This document shows, one piece after another, positions 16,907 through 23,804 of a stretch of 39,985 nucleotides of DNA. The stretch comes from Oligoflexus sp. (GTDB lineage: Bacteria > Bdellovibrionota_B > Oligoflexia > Oligoflexales > Oligoflexaceae): positions 1 to 39,985 of the forward strand of contig JACMPP010000056.1 in NCBI GenBank assembly GCA_014377445.1. The letters are read 5' to 3'. The notes under the pieces were generated by a model. That model saw only the letters and a program-made list of their open reading frames with translations, was not told the DNA's origin and ran no database searches. Position 1 is the first letter of the stretch; every line of letters starts with the position of its first letter. Both the position numbers and the translations under genes were made by a program.

Positions 16907-16978
16907 CCAAAGGGCCTGCGAATATATGCGCCACAAATGCTCCTCGTGCTGGCGGTTATAAATCGTCCGGGTCTTCCC

Positions 16979-17003
16979 AAAAAAGCCTCAAAATTTCAGA
17001 GGC
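16979..17003 (-). terminator. Minus-strand terminator-like hairpin upstream of the BMP promoter
   Basis: On the minus strand GCCTC (17003-16999) pairs with GAGGC (16989-16985) across a 9-nt loop and is followed directly by six T. It lies upstream of the predicted BMP promoter in the divergent intergenic region. It could stop antisense or leftward read-through from the EcsC side, or act as an attenuator if transcription starts further up. Confidence 0.5.
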
Positions 17004-17145
17004 CTAGCTAAGCTCAAGGATTCCCAACATTAAGATCGAATCTTCCGACAATCCTCTTCATTTTCCACTATCTCCAGTTTGGCCGCCAGGGCACTGTTAA
17101 TCTCAGCGCTGGGATGACTATCGAATCAATGGAGTGAGGCGATCG

Positions 17146-18018
17146 ATGAGCAACATGACCGAAAAAGAAATAGCCTTTATAGCGGAAGCTGCCCAATTTC
17201 TGGATCACCCCAGTTTGGTTTTAAAGCTCACGAAGGCGATCGGCAAACCTCTCGACATGCTTCAGAAGCAGATGCCTGAAAAAGCTCAGGCCTACCTGAC
17301 CAAGACCGTTGAGAAAGCGTTGAACACAGCTCTGAGAATGGCGATTGCGACGATCAAATCCGAAACTAAAGAGCTGGAAAATCTGGGGCTGGTTGCGCAT
17401 CGCTCCAAGGTAGCCGGCTGGGCTCATACGGCCGGCGTTGCCGCGACTGGAGCTGTCGGCGGCTTCTTCGGACTCGCGTCGCTTCCCGTGGAACTGCCGG
17501 TCTCAACGGGTGTTATCCTGCGCGGCATATCAAGCGTCGCCAAAGAATGGGGCTTTGATGTCAAAGATCCATCGGTTCAGCTTCAATGTGTGTATGTCTT
17601 TACGTTAGGAAGTTCAAAGCCTGCTGAGTTGGATCAGTCCGATTACCTCGCCTCGCGCGTCGCCTTCTCTCGTGTGATACGGGAAGCGGCTCTCTTCGTC
17701 GGACAGTTCACCGCACGCGAACTCTTTGCAGCAGTAGAAAAAGGGGCGGCGCCAGTCTTTACGCGATTCATTGCCCAGGTAGCCGCGCGCTTTGAGGTCG
17801 CTGTGACGGAGAAACTCCTGGCGACGGCCATCCCTGTTGCAGGGGCTATTGGAGGCGCTGCCATCAACGCCGCGTTCTGCGACTACTACGTGACGGCCGC
17901 CCGCTATCACTTTGGCCTGCTTCACCTCGAACGCCTCCACGGAGCGAAGGAGGTGCAAAAACTTTTTGCGAATCCTCCCCAACCGAAGACCGGGAACGAT
18001 CGCGAACATCGGGTTTAA
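17146..18018 (+). CDS. EcsC family protein
   Basis: The 290-residue product belongs to the EcsC family; the namesake lies in the Bacillus ecs ABC-transporter locus, but the biochemical role is unknown. The visible family features are the amphipathic N-terminal helices with LTKAIGKPLDMLQKQMP, the glycine-rich hydrophobic stretch GVAATGAVGGFFGLASLPVE, LPVSTGVILRGISSVAKEWG, and FTLGSSKPAE. A second hydrophobic stretch, AIPVAGAIGGAAINAAFCDY, precedes the C-terminus. The ATG at 17146 is preceded by GAGG with 6-bp spacing. The 3' end overlaps the convergent cmoM gene by 4 bp. Membrane association is likely. Confidence 0.88.
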   Translation: MSNMTEKEIAFIAEAAQFLDHPSLVLKLTKAIGKPLDMLQKQMPEKAQAYLTKTVEKALNTALRMAIATIKSETKELENLGLVAHRSKVAGWAHTAGVAATGAVGGFFGLASLPVELPVSTGVILRGISSVAKEWGFDVKDPSVQLQCVYVFTLGSSKPAELDQSDYLASRVAFSRVIREAALFVGQFTARELFAAVEKGAAPVFTRFIAQVAARFEVAVTEKLLATAIPVAGAIGGAAINAAFCDYYVTAARYHFGLLHLERLHGAKEVQKLFANPPQPKTGNDREHRV

Positions 18019-18788
18019 ACCGGGGCCTTCGCCAGGAAATGCACGTAGCGCGCGATATCGCGATAAGGCGATATCTTGCGGTAGCGACGCTCGAGGAGCA
18101 GAATCTGTTCGTAGGTTCTTTGATCCCGAACTTCCGGAGTGATGAAGTCGTAGAAGCAACGAAGGCCCGCCTGCAGCTCAACTTTAAATCCAAGTTCGGT
18201 GAGCCGCGCATTGACGCGTTCCGGTTCGATCGGATTGGGGGGCGTCATGCTTTTTGCTGATTGGCCCGCAAAATTCTGTTCGAGAATTTTGTAGAAATCA
18301 CCTTTGATAAGCCCGTTAAAAATCGTGCGATGGAGATTATAGACTGTGAGGGAAAGGATGCCGCCTGCCTTGAGGCAGGGCAGAATCTTGTCCAGCATTG
18401 CATAGGGTTCGGCCAACCATTCCATCACCGCATGGATACAGATAAGGTCGTACTGCTCCTCACCGGTCAGCATATCCTGCAACGGCAAGTGCCTGGTGGC
18501 GACTCGATCCGACAGACCGTCTTGAGCGGCTCGTTCGCGTGTGAAATCGACCATTTTTCCGGATATATCCGCAGCGGTGAGATCATGGCCTTTTTTTGCC
18601 AGCCAGATACTCATGTCCCCCAAGCCGCATCCTGCATCCAAGATCTTTAGACCGGGTCTGTCGAGGTCGGGGATGAAGGTTTCCAGGTCTTCGCGAATGA
18701 GATCCTCGCGCAAACGCCCCTTGTCGGATCCCTTAATGTTTCGATGGAATCGTTCAAACAAGTCGTCAAAATTTCGGTCTGCAGACAA
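18015..18788 (-). CDS. cmoM: tRNA 5-carboxymethoxyuridine methyltransferase CmoM
   Basis: The 257-residue product aligns along its length, from memory, with E. coli CmoM (SmtA). That enzyme uses SAM to methylate cmo5U34 to mcmo5U34 in wobble-uridine tRNAs. Shared landmarks are DRNFDDLFERFHRNIKGSDK near the N-terminus, the SAM-binding loop LDAGCGLGDM (residues 50-59), HAVMEWLAEP, GGILSLTVYN, GLRCFYDF, LLLERRY, and SPYRDIARYVH at the end. No ATG is available: the family N-terminus starts at a TTG at 18788, preceded by AGGGGTC. The partners CmoA/CmoB are not in the window. Convergent with EcsC. Confidence 0.9.
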   Translation of the reverse strand: MSADRNFDDLFERFHRNIKGSDKGRLREDLIREDLETFIPDLDRPGLKILDAGCGLGDMSIWLAKKGHDLTAADISGKMVDFTRERAAQDGLSDRVATRHLPLQDMLTGEEQYDLICIHAVMEWLAEPYAMLDKILPCLKAGGILSLTVYNLHRTIFNGLIKGDFYKILEQNFAGQSAKSMTPPNPIEPERVNARLTELGFKVELQAGLRCFYDFITPEVRDQRTYEQILLLERRYRKISPYRDIARYVHFLAKAPV

Positions 18789-18813
18789 AAAAGACCCCTG
18801 ATTTGCTCTAAAC

Positions 18814-18830
18814 TGTCAAATAATCTGACA
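18814..18830. promoter_or_regulatory. Inverted repeat between cmoM and the 19010 lipoprotein
   Basis: TGTCA at 18814-18818 and TGACA at 18826-18830 flank AATAATC in the divergent promoter region. It may be a regulator site or chance. A related but tighter palindrome, TGACAG-4-CTGTCA, occurs at 23254 before the VOC gene. Confidence 0.3.
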
Positions 18831-19009
18831 ATTCTCAGCCGTAAGTGCCGAAAGTCAGATTCAAACTTCGGCCAAAAATTTTAGAAACAGCTAAATCTAC
18901 CTGAATAGCCCTGAATTTCAAGGGGGATACTACCCTGCCTGCAGAATATTCAGTTTCTCTGGCGCCCGGCCGATAGGCCTTGTGGGTAGTTTTTTAGAGG
19001 AATTATCGT

Positions 19010-19855
19010 ATGAAAAATTTATTCGCTCGAGTCCTAGTTCTAGGCCTGCTGACTGAATTTGCAATGTCGTGTGGTGAGACCGTCAACTACGATACGCAGG
19101 AGAAAGTCGCCAATGCTCTTGTGGTTCCTGACAAGCCTGCGGGGGGTGATGCAGTTGCTACTGATCCAGGTGCATCGACAGATACAAATAGCGGTGGAAA
19201 CGGCAGCGATGCCGGCAATGGCAGTGGGAGTGCTGTGGGAGCGGATGGTCTTCCGGCCGCCTGCTCAACGCGAACCATGCTCACCAAACAGGAAGCTCTG
19301 GTCTTTCCAGAAATCGCACCCGGCACAACCTGTAGCTTCGGTAGCGGAGAAAACCTGTCCAAGAAGAACGGCTTCTTTCGCGCCTATCTTCGCCAGACTC
19401 AAGTCGTGAGCCTCCCGGAAGGCGCGATCCTCTGTGGCTTCTCTTTGGAACATCAAGCCGCAGCAATGCGCTATGATGATGAGATGTTCTTTTCGGTCAA
19501 CGAGAAGCTTCTCCTTGCCACCAAGGACTACAGTGACATCTTTCCAAAGACGGGCTTCTTTCGAAGCTTCTCTTGGGAGAGCCTGAAGGATCAGGTTTAT
19601 GATTCGCTCGACAGCCGAAAGGTGTTCTGTGCCGGCGCAGCCGAAGGCATAAGCAGCTGCAAGGTGCCTCCTACAGAGACTCAAGGCAATATCGAAATGA
19701 AATTCTCGGAAGAGATGAACAAGACCCTTTCAAAAGCCTTGCAAAACCAGAACAAACTTACGTTTGAATGGGTTACCAGCGGCGATGATGACAATTCGGA
19801 TTGCCGTCATACCGAGATCGATCTTTCGCTAGGCCTGCGCTACGTAATGCCCTGA
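19010..19855 (+). CDS. Lipoprotein of unknown function with Gly/Ser/Asp linker
   Basis: The product has 281 residues. The signal peptide MKNLFARVLVLGLLTEFAMS is followed by the lipobox Cys of AMSC. Residues about 45-80 form a low-complexity linker rich in Gly, Ser, Asp and Asn (NSGGNGSDAGNGSGS) that may hold the domain away from the membrane. The folded part contains six cysteines and two copies of the phrase K(N/T)GFFR(A/S), suggesting an internal duplication. RBS GAGGAA precedes the ATG. It is followed 60 bp later by the OmpA-family gene in the same orientation, with no terminator between, so the pair probably forms one unit. Confidence 0.84.
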   Translation: MKNLFARVLVLGLLTEFAMSCGETVNYDTQEKVANALVVPDKPAGGDAVATDPGASTDTNSGGNGSDAGNGSGSAVGADGLPAACSTRTMLTKQEALVFPEIAPGTTCSFGSGENLSKKNGFFRAYLRQTQVVSLPEGAILCGFSLEHQAAAMRYDDEMFFSVNEKLLLATKDYSDIFPKTGFFRSFSWESLKDQVYDSLDSRKVFCAGAAEGISSCKVPPTETQGNIEMKFSEEMNKTLSKALQNQNKLTFEWVTSGDDDNSDCRHTEIDLSLGLRYVMP

Positions 19856-19915
19856 TCGCAAGCTCTATTAGAGAAATTTTTAAAATTGTTATCATGAAGA
19901 TAAAGGAGTTGAGCC

Positions 19916-21034
19916 ATGGATCGGCTTAATCTGACAACACCAAGACCTCGTTCTAGAAACAAAGCCATGTGGGCTCTCGTTCTCGCAACATTTGCCCTGA
20001 GAGCCCAACCGGCCCTTGCGGACCGAATTGAAGAAGCGAGTGTCTTCGGTGAAATCGCTGGCGGCACGACGCATATCGTTCCTAAAAAGGGCGAAACCAG
20101 CAAGAACGGTTATCATCTCCTCCTCACAGGATTTGCCGAGATAGCATCGACCGACTGGGTTTACCAGGCCGGTGGCGGTCTCTTCTACAGTCGTATTTAT
20201 AGTTCTGGCGAAAAGGAATATCCCGGCAGTCAGACCAATACGGTGAAGAAACAAAAGAATCTCCGCATCGAAACCCGGGCGGGCGAAGCCGAACTTGCGA
20301 TGCGTTACAAGTTGGGTGGCTTCTGGGAAGCTGGTTTGATCGGTCGCGCTCTCTTTGGCAGCTCGTTGTCCTTCAGCCAGGATAAAGATGAGACAACCAA
20401 ATTCTTCATCGGACCTCACGTCGTCTATCGCTTCTCCAAAGACGCCGATTGGCTCAAGCGGGCCGATATCAGTCTGACAACTGACAGCAATGTTCCGCAT
20501 CGTCGTGTCTACCTCCTGACAGGTGGCTTTGCGATCGGCAAATCCTATCGTCGACCTGCAGAAGAGGTAGCTCCTGCCCCAGCGCCCCTCTCCACACCTG
20601 TGGTGGAAGATCGTTATGAGGAAGTTCTCGCCGACAAAATCATCAATTTTCCGAGTGGCAGTTCGAAAGTTCAGGGCGCCGCCCTCCCCTTCCTCCAAGA
20701 ACTCGGAGTCTTCCTAAAGGCAAATCCCGATCTCTATAAGGAAATTATTGTCGAAGGGCACACCGATGCGAACGGAAAGCTTGCCTACAACATAAAACTT
20801 TCCAAAGACCGCGCTGCGGCTGTCCGTAAAGTCTTGACCGGTGAGGGTGTGGAAAGCAGTAGAGTCAAAGCAGAAGGCTTTGGTCCAACCCGTCCTTTAG
20901 TCAAAGAAGACAGTGCCGATGCACGGGCAACCAACCGCCGCGTGGTCATGGCCTTCAACGTCACAGGCAATGACCAGAGAAATAGTCTAAGTACCAAAAT
21001 CAAAGAGCTCAGAAAAAAATATTTCAACGAATAG
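19916..21034 (+). CDS. OmpA-family outer-membrane protein
   Basis: The 372-residue product has a basic N-terminus and a signal peptide ending QPALA, then a beta-rich part of about 170 residues that could form a small barrel (GFAEIAS, YQAGGGLFYSRIYSS, AGEAELAMRYKLGGFWEAGL). A Pro/Ala linker (EEVAPAPAPLSTPVV) leads to an OmpA-like peptidoglycan-binding domain. That domain carries INFPSGSSKVQ, IIVEGHTDANGKLAYNIKLS, KDRAAAVRKVL, KAEGFGPTRPLV and ATNRRVVM. In this fold an Asp and an Arg hold diaminopimelate. The protein would anchor the outer membrane to the wall. RBS AAAGGAG supports the start. A terminator follows at 21075. Confidence 0.92.
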   Translation: MDRLNLTTPRPRSRNKAMWALVLATFALRAQPALADRIEEASVFGEIAGGTTHIVPKKGETSKNGYHLLLTGFAEIASTDWVYQAGGGLFYSRIYSSGEKEYPGSQTNTVKKQKNLRIETRAGEAELAMRYKLGGFWEAGLIGRALFGSSLSFSQDKDETTKFFIGPHVVYRFSKDADWLKRADISLTTDSNVPHRRVYLLTGGFAIGKSYRRPAEEVAPAPAPLSTPVVEDRYEEVLADKIINFPSGSSKVQGAALPFLQELGVFLKANPDLYKEIIVEGHTDANGKLAYNIKLSKDRAAAVRKVLTGEGVESSRVKAEGFGPTRPLVKEDSADARATNRRVVMAFNVTGNDQRNSLSTKIKELRKKYFNE

Positions 21035-21074
21035 ACTAGGGCGGAAAAGTCCCGCCAAAAATTTCCCCAGCTAA

Positions 21075-21120
21075 ACAGACGTTCCCGTTTCCCAAGAAAC
21101 AGCGGAATGTCTGTTTTTTT
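21075..21120 (+). terminator. Intrinsic terminator after the OmpA-family gene
   Basis: ACAGACGTTCC at 21075-21085 pairs with GGAATGTCTGT at 21104-21114 (one G-T pair), with a loop of about 18 nt, followed by seven T. Confidence 0.85.
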
Positions 21121-21223
21121 CCGCCTCTTTCGTCGCCCAACCATAGTCCTTTCTCTACAAATCAAGCCTGTCTAACCCGATTAACACTCAAGATTTACAG
21201 GACTATTACAATGCCTTTCGCCT

Positions 21224-21251
21224 TTGAGAAGTAGAATTGGAGACTCATAAC
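21224..21251 (+). promoter_or_regulatory. Possible sigma-70 promoter of the desaturase gene
   Basis: TTGAGA at 21224-21229 and CATAAC at 21246-21251 are separated by 16 bp, upstream of the desaturase start at 21291. Both boxes are partial matches, so this is tentative. Confidence 0.35.
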
Positions 21252-21290
21252 TGTCTCGATTTGACCTAAAGGACTGCAAGGAGTCGTCAG

Positions 21291-22148
21291 ATGATTACAA
21301 AAAAGGGCCGATCTACCCCTCTGGGCAACGAGAAATTAGACTGGGGCATTATCCTATTCCTCGCCGTCGCACATATACTTGCGATCATTTCTTTGTTTAA
21401 CTTTTCCTGGAAAGCTTTCACGGCATTTGCCGTTCTTTATGTCATCAGTGGACTGGGCATCACTTTTGGATTTCACCGTCTTTTCACTCATCGAGCCTTT
21501 AAAGTTCCGAAATGGATCGAGTATGCTTCAGCCTTTGCCGGCACTTTGGCCCTTCAAGGCTCAGTTTTAAAATGGGTTGCCCATCACCGAATGCATCACG
21601 CTTTCTCTGATAACGACCGTGATCCGCATGATTCAACCCGTGGATTCTGGTTCAGCCATCTTTTCTGGACTTGTTACAACGATCCGGCACGCGACGATAT
21701 GAAGATCCAACGCAAGTTTGCACGTGACATTGCCGCTGATCCTGTCTTGGTGTTTATGTCGAAGGACAGCTTTTCAATCGGCGCTCAGGTCTTGCTCGCG
21801 ACCGTGCTCTGCTACGTCTTCGGATGGGAAATAATGCTTTCCGGTGTCGCTTTGAGGCTCGTCGCTCTCTATCATGCAACCTGGTTCGTTAATAGCGCTG
21901 CTCACCTCTGGGGTTATCGCAACTATGATGTTGGGGATCGGGCGACAAACTGCTGGTGGGTTGGCTTGATAACCTTCGGTGAAGGCTGGCACAATAACCA
22001 TCACGCTTTTAGCAATGTAGCACCTGCGGGTCATCGTTGGTGGGAAATCGATACGACCTGGATGTTGATTAAAGCTTTGAGTTGGGTGGGTCTGGTCCGC
22101 GATATCAAGCTGCCACCTACCTACATCAAAGTCCGGAAGGTGGCGTGA
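21291..22148 (+). CDS. Acyl-CoA/acyl-lipid fatty acid desaturase (delta-9 type)
   Basis: The 285-residue integral-membrane di-iron enzyme inserts a cis double bond into a saturated acyl chain. The three histidine boxes are complete: HRLFTH (residues 62-67), HRMHH (99-103) and HNNHH near residue 235. These ligate the two irons. The flanks GFHRLFTHRAFK, NSAAHLWGYRNYD and FGEGWHNNHHAF are typical of the delta-9 OLE1/Des group. Four hydrophobic helices form the usual two hairpins. AAGGAG precedes the ATG. The gene is monocistronic and convergent with a hydrolase gene. A role in membrane fluidity is inferred from the family. Confidence 0.93.
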   Translation: MITKKGRSTPLGNEKLDWGIILFLAVAHILAIISLFNFSWKAFTAFAVLYVISGLGITFGFHRLFTHRAFKVPKWIEYASAFAGTLALQGSVLKWVAHHRMHHAFSDNDRDPHDSTRGFWFSHLFWTCYNDPARDDMKIQRKFARDIAADPVLVFMSKDSFSIGAQVLLATVLCYVFGWEIMLSGVALRLVALYHATWFVNSAAHLWGYRNYDVGDRATNCWWVGLITFGEGWHNNHHAFSNVAPAGHRWWEIDTTWMLIKALSWVGLVRDIKLPPTYIKVRKVA

Positions 22149-22167
22149 GTTGCACTGAGGCCCCCAC

Positions 22168-23082
22168 TCATCTCCCGCTTATCACGCGTCTTTTACCGAG
22201 AGTTCGTTTGAAGTGATTCAGTATGAGTTTATTGAAGCGTACTGAATCCGCTTGTTCGATATCACGGTGTTGGGCGTTTGGAAAGATGGCGATCGCTTTG
22301 GGATATCCCGCCGCTTCAAACAATTCCCAAGCTCGCACGGGCGAAACGATTTCATCATTCTCGGCTGCGATAAAGAGCAGGGGACGGCCTTCGAGGGCTT
22401 TGATGGATTTGGGCCCCGAGAATTCATAGCGGGTCAGCCCCGTGGCCTTGGCCGCCGCATAACGGAGCGAAGCGTCGAACCATCCTTTGATCCCTCCGCC
22501 CCCTTCGTCAATCCCCAATCCAAAAAGAGTGCTGGGCGTGCTCGTCAAGACCATCGTTGCGATGCGCTGGTCGGTAACGGCCTCCTGAAGAGCGATATAT
22601 CCACCGAGAGAAAATCCATAAACACCGATGCGTGTGACATCGACTTCTTCGCGACTCTCCAGCCAATCCAATGCCGCTTTCACGTCCCGCACTTCGGTCT
22701 CGCCATATCCAATTTCCTTGCCATCGGATTGGCCATGAGCACGTGTATCGTAGCTCAGAACACCAAAGCCTTGATCACGCAGCATCTTCGCTACGGGCAG
22801 AACCTGGCCTCGATTACCACCAAAGCCGTGGAGGATAAGGATCGTCTGACCGTTTTGGGTCGGGCTGTACCAGCCAGCCAGCTTCAATTGATCGACAGTG
22901 GAAAAGCTGACTTCCTGCCACTTATCATCGGGTAGGGTGAGCCCCATGCGAGCGGGGTCCAGAAAGTGAAGTTCATCTTTTACAACAGCCACTGCGTGCA
23001 TGCATAGAATACCTGTCAGTCCAAGGAAGAGAGCAACCAAAGGCCAGCGTGATTTGCGTAGGAATGAACTGTTTGTCTTCAT
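22168..23082 (-). CDS. Alpha/beta hydrolase, membrane-anchored or exported
   Basis: The product has 304 residues. The ATG at 23082 follows AAGGG by eight bases; a GTG three codons earlier is also in frame. An N-terminal hydrophobic segment (WPLVALFLGLTGILCMHAVA) anchors or exports the protein. The hydrolase domain shows HGFGGNRGQVLP (oxyanion region), the YDTRAHGQSDG strand-turn, the nucleophile elbow VYGFSLGGY with Ser, AAENDEIV (acid) and NAQHRD (catalytic His). This arrangement resembles BAAT/BEM46-like serine hydrolases. The substrate is unknown. It converges on the desaturase gene. Confidence 0.88.
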   Translation of the reverse strand: MKTNSSFLRKSRWPLVALFLGLTGILCMHAVAVVKDELHFLDPARMGLTLPDDKWQEVSFSTVDQLKLAGWYSPTQNGQTILILHGFGGNRGQVLPVAKMLRDQGFGVLSYDTRAHGQSDGKEIGYGETEVRDVKAALDWLESREEVDVTRIGVYGFSLGGYIALQEAVTDQRIATMVLTSTPSTLFGLGIDEGGGGIKGWFDASLRYAAAKATGLTRYEFSGPKSIKALEGRPLLFIAAENDEIVSPVRAWELFEAAGYPKAIAIFPNAQHRDIEQADSVRFNKLILNHFKRTLGKRRVISGR

Positions 23083-23253
23083 CAAAATCACCCTTCTGTG
23101 CTTTGGGCTATCAGCCCAGAGAAGCCTTTGATTTATAAGGTCTGGGAGCGGATTGCAAGCCGGGACTCAAGCCTGACCGATAGATCAGTTTGGATTTGTA
23201 ACAGGGCGGAAAATTGTCTCCCCTTGCGCCCCGATCTTGCCAAATCGAAACTT

Positions 23254-23269
23254 TGACAGTATGCTGTCA
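23254..23269. promoter_or_regulatory. Perfect palindrome overlapping a -35-like box
   Basis: TGACAG at 23254-23259 and CTGTCA at 23264-23269 form a perfect 6-bp inverted repeat around TATG. A TTGACA box (23253-23258) lies in its left arm, so a bound repressor would block this promoter. It stands 67 bp before the VOC gene. Confidence 0.5.
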
Positions 23270-23287
23270 GATATACAAAAAGTATTC

Positions 23288-23315
23288 AACAAATCCGTAT
23301 CTTACAGTATTTGTT
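23288..23315. promoter_or_regulatory. Second inverted repeat upstream of the VOC gene
   Basis: AACAAAT at 23288-23294 and ATTTGTT at 23309-23315 flank 14 bases. It lies between the palindrome at 23254 and the RBS of the VOC gene and could form an mRNA hairpin or an operator. Confidence 0.35.
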
Positions 23316-23335
23316 AAGTCGCCTAGGAGCCAAGC

Positions 23336-23731
23336 TTGATCACCGAACTTCGTTACATCACGATCGTGGTTAAAGATATTGAGACGAGCCTCGCCTGGTA
23401 CTCCGAGAAAATGGGTTTTGAGAAACGCATGGATATCAAAAAACCTGGTTCACGATGGGTTACAATTGGAGTGCACGGTCAGAAATCGCCCGAAATCATA
23501 CTTCAGTTCCCGTCGATGGACGAACATGGGGAACAGTTTGAAAAGAAGAATAGGCAGGTCGGCAATACCCCTACCTGGGTACTCGGAGTTGATGACTGTC
23601 TGAAAACGATTGAGGAGTTTCGTGAGAGAGGTGTGGAGATCGTGGAAGAGCCGGTGGAAAGCCCTTGGGGTGTATCCGCATTGGTCAAGGACCTCTACGG
23701 AAACCACTTTAGTCTAACCCAGAGCTTCTAA
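23336..23731 (+). CDS. VOC family (glyoxalase/bleomycin-resistance-like) protein
   Basis: The product has 131 residues, a single VOC unit made of paired beta-alpha-beta-beta-beta motifs. Visible pieces are YITIVVKDIETSLAWYSEKM and GFEKRMD in the first half, and VDDCLKTIEEFRERGVEIVE then WGVSALVKDLYGNHFSLTQ in the second half. The start is a TTG at 23336 preceded by AGGAG at 6-bp spacing; no in-frame ATG lies near it. Such proteins bind a metal and a small ligand, but the reaction cannot be told. The upstream palindromes suggest regulated expression. Confidence 0.86.
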   Translation: MITELRYITIVVKDIETSLAWYSEKMGFEKRMDIKKPGSRWVTIGVHGQKSPEIILQFPSMDEHGEQFEKKNRQVGNTPTWVLGVDDCLKTIEEFRERGVEIVEEPVESPWGVSALVKDLYGNHFSLTQSF

Positions 23732-23755
23732 AGCTTGATCTTAACGCTTAGAAGT

Positions 23756-23786
23756 GCCGCATAATCTTTTGCGGCTTTTTTATTTT
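23756..23786 (+). terminator. Intrinsic terminator after the VOC gene
   Basis: GCCGCA at 23756-23761 pairs with TGCGGC at 23770-23775 around an 8-nt loop, followed by TTTTTATTTT. Confidence 0.88.
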
Positions 23787-23804
23787 GAGTCGCTCTCCTC
23801 AAGT

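Noticed and set aside
16840-17145. Purine riboswitch upstream of the nucleoside importer
   Set aside because: The predicted promoter leaves only about 32 bases of leader, and I saw no recognisable aptamer core; the terminator-like hairpin is upstream of that promoter.
19892-20698. 268-codon minus-strand frame opposite the OmpA-family gene
   Set aside because: Antisense shadow of a well-supported OmpA-family gene; no RBS or family pattern.
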